A DNA stretch of 35,036 nt from JAVBUY01 sp031552735 (lineage in GTDB: Bacteria > Bacillota > Clostridia > Christensenellales > Aristaeellaceae). A program made the position numbers and the translations under genes. The notes below the pieces were generated by a model. It saw nothing but the letters and a program-made list of their open reading frames with translations. It did not search any database and had not been told where the DNA came from. The DNA lies in the NCBI GenBank assembly GCA_031552735.1, contig JAVBMF010000070.1, positions 1 to 35,036 on the forward strand, written 5' to 3'. This document shows positions 6,672 to 13,450 of the stretch, one piece after another (position 1 is the first letter of the stretch; every line of letters begins with the position of its first letter).

Positions 6672-7775
6672 ATGGCCAATTCTCGCAAAACGGAAGCTAT
6701 ATGGATTGAGAAGCAAGGGCGCTGGCAGGTCAAGGTGCAGGTCAACGGACGCCGCAAAGCGTTCTATAGCTTCACGCCCGGTCGAAAAGGAAAGATTGAA
6801 GCCGAGCGCAAGGCCGACGCCTGGCTTGATGATGGAGCATCCGATGATCCAAAACTCGAAACGGTCTGGGCTAATTTTCTTGCGGAAATCAAGAAAAGCA
6901 CAGGAACCGGAAATTATATGAATCATGAATCCATCGGTCGGATCTGGCTGCTCACGCCTAAGCTAAAGATCAAGCGTATATCTGCCATCACGTTGCAAGA
7001 CTGGCAGAATGTACTCAATGCTATGCACGAGGCCGGTAAATCGAAGAAATATATATCTGACGCGCGCGGTTCGATGACCGCGCTGTATAACTACGCACGA
7101 AAAAACCGATACCCAATGGAGAGACCGGAGTTCCTCGCCATTCCAAAGGACGCTCCAGTTGGAGAGCGCAAAATACTACAGCCCGACAAGCTGAAAATTC
7201 TCTTCAAGGCAGATTGGGTGGAACACTACGGAAAGCAGGAGAAGTGCTATTTCATCCATGCTTGGCGTTTCCTCGTGCTGACCGGCCTGCGTCGCGGTGA
7301 ACTGTGCGGCCTAAAGAAAGAAGATCTGGTTGATGGTGTGTTGCACGTCCGTCGATCCATCAATAATCTGCAAGAGGAAACCGGAGGCAAAAACCAGAAC
7401 GCTAAACGGTACATCGTTTTGTCAAAGCGCGTCCTGGATATCGTCGCCGAGCAGGAAGCCATGCTAAAGCGCAAAAAGATCATTTCCCCTTGGCTTTTCC
7501 CGGATGAAAGTGGCAGTTGTCTTGATAGCAATCACCTGTACAAGATGTGGGCAAAATATAGAAAGACGCACACGATGGATTGCAGCCTGCATGAGCTACG
7601 ACACACGATGGTGTCTGTGGTCAAATCCGATGTTCCCGATGTGCTGCTAAAATCCGTGGTAGGTCACAGCAAAGCTATGGACACCAAGGGTATCTATGGA
7701 CATGCGGTAGATGGGGACGCGCAGCGCGCCTCCGACTTGATTGACGGTGTCTTTGGCCGGATACTAGACACGTAA
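6672..7775 (+). CDS. int: tyrosine recombinase (phage integrase)
   Basis: 367 residues from ATG 6672, with GGCAAGGCGG upstream. The N-terminus holds an AP2-like arm-binding segment (IWIEKQGRWQVKVQVNGRR). A SAM-like core-binding domain spans about 65-160 and the catalytic domain about 165-360. The active-site residues are visible: Arg207 (TGLRRGEL), a beta-hairpin Lys (240 or 245), His307-x-x-Arg310 (LHELRHT), His332 (VGHS) and the nucleophile Tyr342 (KGIYGH). It integrates or excises the element by site-specific recombination. It lies at the right end of the element, 130 bases from a tRNA-3'-end-like attachment remnant. It appears complete. Confidence 0.92.
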   Translation: MANSRKTEAIWIEKQGRWQVKVQVNGRRKAFYSFTPGRKGKIEAERKADAWLDDGASDDPKLETVWANFLAEIKKSTGTGNYMNHESIGRIWLLTPKLKIKRISAITLQDWQNVLNAMHEAGKSKKYISDARGSMTALYNYARKNRYPMERPEFLAIPKDAPVGERKILQPDKLKILFKADWVEHYGKQEKCYFIHAWRFLVLTGLRRGELCGLKKEDLVDGVLHVRRSINNLQEETGGKNQNAKRYIVLSKRVLDIVAEQEAMLKRKKIISPWLFPDESGSCLDSNHLYKMWAKYRKTHTMDCSLHELRHTMVSVVKSDVPDVLLKSVVGHSKAMDTKGIYGHAVDGDAQRASDLIDGVFGRILDT

Positions 7776-7802
7776 CCCGCTAACCCGTTTTGTAACCCGT
7801 TT
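7772..7802. repeat. three TAACCCG direct repeats next to the integrase stop
   Basis: TAACCCG occurs three times in about 30 bases (around 7774, 7781 and 7793). Short direct repeats beside an attachment site are often integrase arm-binding sites; here that role is inference. Confidence 0.45.
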
Positions 7803-7903
7803 CCGATGTTTCGAGTGACATTCGCGACATTGCGCAGGAAACAAAACACATTGATTTTTCTACAAAAAAGCAACGGTTGCTCTTGTTAAATCAAATACGC
7901 ACC

Positions 7904-7928
7904 GATTCGAATCCTCTCACCCAGACCA
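7904..7928 (+). repeat. putative attachment site: tRNA 3'-end remnant
   Basis: GATTCGAATCC followed by TCTCACCCAGACCA reads like the T loop, the 3' half of the T stem, the acceptor strand and CCA of a tRNA. No tRNA body lies upstream and the 5' half of the T stem does not pair. This is the expected scar where an element integrated into the 3' end of a tRNA gene. The intact tRNA that should lie at the other end is not in this window. Confidence 0.6.
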
Positions 7929-7937
7929 CAGGAAAAG

Positions 7938-7979
7938 CCCTTGTAGTCCTCAAGAACTGAGGATTTGCAAGGGTTTTTT
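7938..7979 (+). terminator. Rho-independent terminator downstream of the att remnant
   Basis: Long interrupted stem (CCCTTG ... TCCTCA / TGAGGA ... CAAGGG) with a 5-base loop and a run of six T. It is probably the original terminator of the tRNA gene used as attachment site. Confidence 0.8.
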
Positions 7980-8040
7980 CGTCCCTATATATTTTGACTA
8001 AGTATGGCCTAATATCAATAGTATATCGCAGTGCACAGCA

Positions 8041-8064
8041 AAACCGCCCTTAATCGGGCGGTTT
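8041..8064. terminator. bidirectional terminator after the GDPD gene
   Basis: Perfect 9-bp stem AAACCGCCC / GGGCGGTTT with a 6-base loop, A/T-rich on both sides, nine bases from the stop of the leftward GDPD gene. Confidence 0.75.
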
Positions 8065-8072
8065 CTTGTTTC

Positions 8073-8792
8073 TCATCGTTGTTCGTTCAGCGCCTGTGCC
8101 AGCAAATCCGGGAAATTGACGGTGATGCCGTCCAGTTTTTGCCGCAAAGCCTCGCGCATCAGCGCGGTGTTTTGCACGCCCCACCCGCGCACCGAAAAGC
8201 CGCGATCACGCGCCAGCCGCAGCGCGTCGTCGTCAAAGCATCCCACGCGCGGGCAGATTTGCTGCATCCGATATGCCGACAGCCGATCCAGCGTGTCCGG
8301 CGTGATGCCTTCCACCAGATACCCGATCACGGCATCCGTGTCAATCGCGCGGACGCGCGCGATGCTCTCCCACTGAAAAGAGGTGAATGTGACCTTGTCC
8401 ATCAGGTCAAATCGCCGAACCATCTCTACGGTATCTGCCTCTACACCCGCTTGTTTGATCTCCAGCGCCAGCGCGAGGTCTTTTCCACCAAAATAGCGCA
8501 GAAAATCCTCCAGCCGGACGATTTTTTCCTGTGCATACTGGGGTTTGCCTTTATGCTTGCCAAAGTCCAGCGCCATCAGCTCCGCATAGGTATACGCCCG
8601 GATAGCGCCGTCACACCCCACAATGCGCCGCATATCGTCGTCGTGAAACAACACCAGCACGCCGTCCTTCGTGCGCTGGATATCGGTTTCGATGCCATCA
8701 GCGCCCATCTCCAGCCCCAGATAAAAAGCTGCCATGGTATTTTCCGGCGCGTATTCACTGGCACCTCGGTGCGCATAGTTGATAAAACGCAT
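8073..8792 (-). CDS. glycerophosphodiester phosphodiesterase
   Basis: 239 residues. The ATG at 8792 is six bases after GGAAGG; the ATG at 8798 overlaps that site. GDPD-family enzymes hydrolyse glycerophosphodiesters to glycerol 3-phosphate and an alcohol. The TIM-barrel signature is complete: His8-Arg9-Gly10 (AHRGASEYAPENT), Glu35 and Asp37 (GIETDIQRTKDG), His50 (LVLFHDD), a metal-binding Glu in ALALEIKQ, and the closing GWGVQN. There is no signal peptide, so it is a cytoplasmic form of the usual length. It is a monocistronic unit with terminators on either side. Substrate range is not readable. Confidence 0.9.
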   Translation of the reverse strand: MRFINYAHRGASEYAPENTMAAFYLGLEMGADGIETDIQRTKDGVLVLFHDDDMRRIVGCDGAIRAYTYAELMALDFGKHKGKPQYAQEKIVRLEDFLRYFGGKDLALALEIKQAGVEADTVEMVRRFDLMDKVTFTSFQWESIARVRAIDTDAVIGYLVEGITPDTLDRLSAYRMQQICPRVGCFDDDALRLARDRGFSVRGWGVQNTALMREALRQKLDGITVNFPDLLAQALNEQR

Positions 8793-8877
8793 GTGCATCC
8801 TTCCTTTTCATTTGCTTCGCGGCCCTATCATACAGGCGAACACGCAAACCGGCAAGCCAACGTCCGTTCGCGCAACC

Positions 8878-8921
8878 AAAAACCTCCTCTGCCAGCACGG
8901 ATGTGCGTTCGCAAAGGAGGC
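8878..8921 (-). terminator. terminator of the yebC-type gene
   Basis: On the minus strand CCTCCTTTGC pairs with GCAGAGGAGG around an inner hairpin (GCAC/GTGC) and is followed by TTTTTGG. It lies about 45 bases after the stop at 8964. Confidence 0.7.
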
Positions 8922-8963
8922 AATGTTTTGTCGTCCACACCCTTGATTCCCCTGCCGAACCGC

Positions 8964-9710
8964 TTACTCTTCTTCCTCTTCCTCGGGCAGGTTGCCGTTG
9001 TGGTAGACATTCTGCACGTCGTCCATGTCGTCGAGCATCTCCAGCAGTTTATAGACCTTCTCCAATACCTCGGGATCGGTGATATCCGTGCTGGTCTGCG
9101 GCACCTTGCTCAGCTCGGCGGACAGGAAGTTGAAGCCCTGCCCCTCCAGCGCCTCGCGCACGGCCGAGAAGTCCGACACGGCGGTGGTGACCTCATAGCA
9201 GTCCTCCAGCGCCTGCATGTCGCTGGCGCCCGCCTCGATGCAAGCCATCATCACGTCGTCCTCGTCCATACCGGGGCGCGGCTCTAGGACAATCATGCCC
9301 ACGTTGTCAAACAGATAGCCCACGCAGCCCGTGGTGCCCAGCGAGCCGCCGTTCTTATCAAATATATGGCGCACTTCCGAGGCGGTGCGGTTGCGGTTGT
9401 CCGTGACGGTATCCACAATAATCGCCAAGCCGCCGGGCGCATAGCCCTCATAGGTGATGTATTCGTAATTCACGCTGCCTAACTCGCCCGCCGCCTTTTT
9501 GATGGAGCGCGAGATGCTGTCGTTTGGCATGTTGTTGGCCTTGGCCTTTGCGATAACGTCGCGCAGCTTGCCATTGACCGCAGGATCGCTGCCGCCCTCT
9601 TTGACAATGATGGCGATTTCGCGGCCAATCTTAGTAAAGATTTTGCCGCGCGCGGCATCGGCCTTGCCCTTCTTATGCTTGATATTTGCCCACTTGGAAT
9701 GACCCGACAT
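8964..9710 (-). CDS. yebC: YebC/PmpR/TACO1-family protein
   Basis: 248 residues from ATG 9710, the usual start giving MSGHSKWANIKHKKGKADAA; the upstream extension to 9746 is not conserved in the family. Diagnostic segments are GKIFTKIGREI, NMPNDSISRSIKKA and GPGGVA-type YEGYAPGGLAIIVD. Members are described as transcription regulators, and more recently as factors that relieve ribosome stalling at proline-rich stretches; which applies here is unknown. The C-terminus ends in six glutamates, an extension of the usual acidic tail. It is transcribed from TTGAAG-18-TATGAT at 9761-9790 and has its own terminator. Confidence 0.93.
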   Translation of the reverse strand: MSGHSKWANIKHKKGKADAARGKIFTKIGREIAIIVKEGGSDPAVNGKLRDVIAKAKANNMPNDSISRSIKKAAGELGSVNYEYITYEGYAPGGLAIIVDTVTDNRNRTASEVRHIFDKNGGSLGTTGCVGYLFDNVGMIVLEPRPGMDEDDVMMACIEAGASDMQALEDCYEVTTAVSDFSAVREALEGQGFNFLSAELSKVPQTSTDITDPEVLEKVYKLLEMLDDMDDVQNVYHNGNLPEEEEEE

Positions 9711-9760
9711 CCAGATACCCCTCTCCGCGCCGCACGGCGCGCTCAAATACAGTACAGGGT

Positions 9761-9790
9761 ATCATACCATATTTGCGTGCGGTGCTTCAA
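9761..9790 (-). promoter_or_regulatory. promoter of the yebC-type gene
   Basis: Minus-strand -35 TTGAAG (9790-9785), 18-base spacer, -10 TATGAT (9766-9761), about 50 bases before the start codon. Confidence 0.65.
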
Positions 9791-9808
9791 GTGTAACCTT
9801 CTGCCGGT

Positions 9809-10483
9809 TTACGGCGCAAGGTTCAGCAGGTCGTCGTTGGTTCCCGTGCCAAAGAAGGACTGCGGCACCTGCCCGACAATGATGCTCTCGGCTACCAGCA
9901 CGTTTTCAGATACCTGCACGACGCGCGTTTCTGTTGGGATGACAATCTGGATCGCTGTCGTGGTCTTCAGGAACACCTTGTGCCGTGTCTGGTTGATGCC
10001 AGACTGCTCAAATTCACTCTGGAAGTTTGTGGTAACCGAGCCAACCGGATATACCTTGATGGGAATGCGCGGCCCCTCACCGGCCAATACTTTGCTGCCC
10101 AGCACCGAGCCCAACGGAATGTTGATGCGCGCGATGCCCAGATTCTTCAGCCCTTCCTGTGTGCGCGACACAATGTCGCCCGCCAGCTGGTTCATGCGCG
10201 CGGTATTGGCCTGCAACATACTGACATGCCCTTGCCCGTCCATGCGCACCTGCATCAAGTCATCGTACACCACATCGCCGCCCATTGCGTCACTGATCGC
10301 TTTGTTTAGCACATTGACCGCCAGCGCGCGGCACTGCGCCTCGGCCATGTTGACGACAATGGGGCGCAGATTGGCGTCCATCCACAGCACCAGTGCCAGC
10401 AGTGCCACCATGATGACCAGCAGCCAGATGCGCCAACGCCCTTTGGCGCGCTTCTTTTTTTCCAGCGGTGCAACCACGCGCAT
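9809..10483 (-). CDS. yunB: sporulation protein YunB
   Basis: 224 residues from ATG 10483. A basic N-terminus and one membrane anchor (about 20-36, IWLLVIMVALLALVLWM) are followed by the YunB-type body: a helix with ALAVNVLNKAI, the YDDLMQVRMDGQGHV segment, NIPLGSVLGSKVLAGEGPRI, and C-terminal VGQVPQSFFG. In Bacillus subtilis yunB is a sigma-E gene needed for normal sporulation. Its presence indicates that this organism belongs to a spore-forming lineage. The 137-base gap to the divergent PBP gene holds a CATATTCT sequence that could be a sigma-E-type -10, which is weak evidence. Confidence 0.85.
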   Translation of the reverse strand: MRVVAPLEKKKRAKGRWRIWLLVIMVALLALVLWMDANLRPIVVNMAEAQCRALAVNVLNKAISDAMGGDVVYDDLMQVRMDGQGHVSMLQANTARMNQLAGDIVSRTQEGLKNLGIARINIPLGSVLGSKVLAGEGPRIPIKVYPVGSVTTNFQSEFEQSGINQTRHKVFLKTTTAIQIVIPTETRVVQVSENVLVAESIIVGQVPQSFFGTGTNDDLLNLAP

Positions 10484-10619
10484 CCCATCCTCGTCTTATA
10501 GTAGATTAGAATATGCGCGCGAAAACACATTTACGCGAAAAAACCGCCCTTGGGAGATGCGTAGCGGCGCAAATTGTGATATACTGTATAAGTGTCTTAT
10601 CAGCGAAAGGAGGTACTCC

Positions 10620-13391
10620 ATGGACGACTTTGATACGCCACTGGGCGGGGAGGAGTATCCCCTCGACGACTCGTTGGAGTACCTGGACGAGCCCGAATAC
10701 CGCACGGTCAGCATCCTGCGGCCGCGCACAAAGAAGCCCAATTTCCTGCTGGCGGTGCTGGTCACGTCGGTCAAGACTTTTCTGCTGCTGGCGGTACTGG
10801 CTATGCTGGCTGGTGGCGGCGCGCTGCTGGGCATTGCCAAAGCATACGTAGAGACTGCCCCGACGCTCAATCTGGCCAAGCTGGACGCGCAGGCCAAGAC
10901 CTCCTTCATCTACGACGCCAACGGCAACCTGATTACCGACTACAAGGGTACCGAGGACCGCATCATGGTATCGCTGTCCGAGATGCCCACCAATCTGCAG
11001 AACGCATTTGTCGCGGTCGAGGATGCGCGTTTTTTCACGCACAACGGCGTGGATGTCAAGCGCATCATTGGCGCGTTTATTTCAAACTTCTCTTCCACGA
11101 ACCAACAGGGCGGTTCGACCATCACGCAGCAGTTGATCAAGCAAACCGTGCTGTCGGACGAGCAATCGTACAAGCGCAAGCTGCAAGAGGCATATCTGGC
11201 CATGCAGCTGGAAGGAAAATACACAAAGGAACAGATTCTGGAATCCTATCTTAACACCATCTTCCTGGGCGGCAACTACTACGGCGTGAAGGTGGCGGCG
11301 CAGGGCTACTTTGGCAAGGAACTGAGCCAACTGACGCTGCGCGAATGCGCGATGCTGGCCGGGCTGACGCGCAGCCCCAACTACTATGACCCGCGCAAGA
11401 ACTTCTTTACCCGCAACACCGAGAACGCGCAGACCGCCAAGATCACCAACGATCGCACCGATTATGTATTGCGCATGATGTACGAAAACCAGTTCATTAC
11501 CGACGACATGTATCAGGAAGCGTTGAACCAAAGCACCGCAAGCGTGCTGGAAACCTCGCCCTATCACGCGCAGTCGCTGTACAACTATACCTACTACGTT
11601 GAGTACGCGATCAGCGACGTGGTGAATAAATTCCTGGAGCTAAACCGGCTGGAGAACACACCAGCCAACCGCGCCGCCATGGAAACCAAGCTGCGCACCG
11701 GCGGCTACAGCGTCTATCTGTGCATCGACACCGATATCCAGACCATCGTGGAGGACACGCTGGCCAACTGGCCCAATTATCCGCGCCTGCGCAATCCCAG
11801 CGATAAGGTCTATCGCGCGCGCAACAATGATGGCACCTACACCGAGAGTCCGCAGCCGCAGGCCGCTGCGGTGGTGATGGACTATCGCACCGGCGAGCTG
11901 AAGGCCATTGTCGGCGGGCGCTACAAGCCGACCCAGCGCAAGACGCTGAACCGCGCCAACGCGATGACCATGCCGGTTGGCTCATCGATTAAACCAATCT
12001 CGGTTTATGCCCCTGCCATTGATCTGGGCGCTTCCCCCGCCAGCATTGTCTACAACATGCCGATTCCCATCAAGGGCTGGCGCGACAGCAACGGCAAGGA
12101 CTCCTTCCCGCAGAACTATGGCGGCAGCAGCTATAAGGGCGCGGAGAGCTTCCGCGAGGCGCTGAAGCAATCGCACAATACCGCCGCCGCGCAGGCACTG
12201 ATGTACTATGTGGGTGTGGACCGCTCGGCGGAATACCTACGACAGCTAGGCGTCGCCGAGAAGAATATCAATGCCGATGGGTTCGGCTTGGCACTGGGCT
12301 CCTCGGGCATCACGCCGGTGCAAATGGCCGTCGCCTTTGGCACGCTGGCCAACAAGGGCGTGTATCTGGAGCCGCTCTCCTTCTCCAAGATTGTCGATTC
12401 CAGCGGCAATGTGATTGTGGACATGCACGCCACGCAGGCCAAGCGCAAGGTCTTTAAGCCCGGCACCGCGCTGCTCACCGTCGATATGCTCAAGGCGGCG
12501 GTGTCCAGCGGCACCGGAACCTCTGCCAAGATCTCCTCGCAGGTCGTGGCGGGCAAGACCGGGACCAACTCCGATTCCAAGGGCGTGTTTTTCGCGGGCA
12601 TGACCGGCTGGTATTCCGCCTCGCTGTGGGTCGGTCACGACAACTATAAGCCGCTGACCAGCAAGGCCACTGGAGGCAGTGACGCCGCGCCGCTCTGGCA
12701 GTCCTTCATGGAGAAAATCCACAAGGCCAAGAATCTGGATAAGCGCGAGATTATCGACGGTTCCCCCGCCGACTATGGTTTGGTGAAGATCACTACCTGC
12801 GGCGTATCCGGCCAACTGGCCACCGAAGCCTGCAAACACGATCTGAAAGGCTATGGCACCATCTCGGACTATTGGTATGCCGAGAGCGCGCCGACCACGC
12901 CGTGCGTCATGCACAAAATGCTGCGCGTCTGCACAGAGAGCGGCATGCTGGCTGGCGACTACTGCCCCAGCGATCTGATCGAGGATCGCGCCATTGTGCT
13001 CATCCCCAAGGGGCATCCGCTCTATCCTTACATCGGCAGCTATTCCAACGTCATCCGCCAGTACCTAGGCGCGTTTGCCACGCTGACCAGCGGCGACTCG
13101 TCCGCGCTGGATCGCACCATCTGCGATGTACACACCGCCGAATGGTACGAATACGAGACGCAGCAACAGCAGCAAGGTCCCGACATCACGTCGGAAGCGC
13201 GCTCGCTGGTGATTGACGCCTACAACCGTGCCAGCACCTCAGCCCACCTGCTCAGCGAGGACGCGCGCATCCAGCTCAACGGCGCGATCTACCAGGTGGA
13301 ATCGATCCTCTACAGCGGCAACATCGACGCTGGTGCGCTGGCCAATGCCATGCAGAACCTGCGCAACATGTTGTCCCAGATACCGCAGTAA
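10620..13391 (+). CDS. class A penicillin-binding protein (PBP1A type)
   Basis: 923 residues from ATG 10620 (AAAGGAGG, 6-base spacing). It polymerises lipid II into glycan strands and cross-links them on the outer face of the membrane. An acidic cytoplasmic head precedes one membrane helix (about 43-70). The GT51 domain shows catalytic Glu134-Asp135 (VEDARFFTHNGVD) and QGGSTITQQLIKQ. The transpeptidase domain shows Ser455-x-x-Lys458 (GSSIKP), Ser518-His519-Asn520 and Lys646-Thr-Gly (KTGT). A C-terminal extension of about 200 residues contains several Cys residues (TTCGVSGQLATEAC, CVMHKMLRVCTESGM, YCPSDL) and a Gln-rich linker, as in clostridial PBP1A proteins. An extended -10 (TGATATACT) lies near 10577-10585, and a terminator follows. 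Confidence 0.95.
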   Translation: MDDFDTPLGGEEYPLDDSLEYLDEPEYRTVSILRPRTKKPNFLLAVLVTSVKTFLLLAVLAMLAGGGALLGIAKAYVETAPTLNLAKLDAQAKTSFIYDANGNLITDYKGTEDRIMVSLSEMPTNLQNAFVAVEDARFFTHNGVDVKRIIGAFISNFSSTNQQGGSTITQQLIKQTVLSDEQSYKRKLQEAYLAMQLEGKYTKEQILESYLNTIFLGGNYYGVKVAAQGYFGKELSQLTLRECAMLAGLTRSPNYYDPRKNFFTRNTENAQTAKITNDRTDYVLRMMYENQFITDDMYQEALNQSTASVLETSPYHAQSLYNYTYYVEYAISDVVNKFLELNRLENTPANRAAMETKLRTGGYSVYLCIDTDIQTIVEDTLANWPNYPRLRNPSDKVYRARNNDGTYTESPQPQAAAVVMDYRTGELKAIVGGRYKPTQRKTLNRANAMTMPVGSSIKPISVYAPAIDLGASPASIVYNMPIPIKGWRDSNGKDSFPQNYGGSSYKGAESFREALKQSHNTAAAQALMYYVGVDRSAEYLRQLGVAEKNINADGFGLALGSSGITPVQMAVAFGTLANKGVYLEPLSFSKIVDSSGNVIVDMHATQAKRKVFKPGTALLTVDMLKAAVSSGTGTSAKISSQVVAGKTGTNSDSKGVFFAGMTGWYSASLWVGHDNYKPLTSKATGGSDAAPLWQSFMEKIHKAKNLDKREIIDGSPADYGLVKITTCGVSGQLATEACKHDLKGYGTISDYWYAESAPTTPCVMHKMLRVCTESGMLAGDYCPSDLIEDRAIVLIPKGHPLYPYIGSYSNVIRQYLGAFATLTSGDSSALDRTICDVHTAEWYEYETQQQQQGPDITSEARSLVIDAYNRASTSAHLLSEDARIQLNGAIYQVESILYSGNIDAGALANAMQNLRNMLSQIPQ

Positions 13392-13402
13392 ATACACGCA
13401 TC

Positions 13403-13437
13403 AAAAGAGCCGTTCATTCGAACGGCTCTTTGTGTTT
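13403..13437 (+). terminator. terminator after the PBP gene
   Basis: 11-bp stem AAAGAGCCGTT / AACGGCTCTTT with a 6-base loop. A-rich on the other side, so it may also end the convergent transcript from 16021. Confidence 0.8.
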
Positions 13438-13450
13438 CCCTTGCTTTCGG

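Larger units (their letters stand above)
7776..8072. other. non-coding right end of the element
   Basis: Holds the TAACCCG repeats, the attachment remnant, a terminator at 7938-7979 and a bidirectional terminator at 8041-8064. No gene is seen. Confidence 0.6.

Noticed and set aside
6521..7990. GTCCCTATAT present at about 6521 and 7981, a possible direct-repeat pair flanking the integrase
   Set aside because: Only ten bases, and the surrounding sequence does not match; the tRNA-like scar is a better attachment site.
8031..9287. 418-codon plus-strand frame
   Set aside because: Antisense to the GDPD and YebC-type genes, both with complete family motifs.
10506..12176. Long minus-strand frames opposite the PBP gene
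   Set aside because: Codon-shadow frames of a strongly conserved plus-strand gene.
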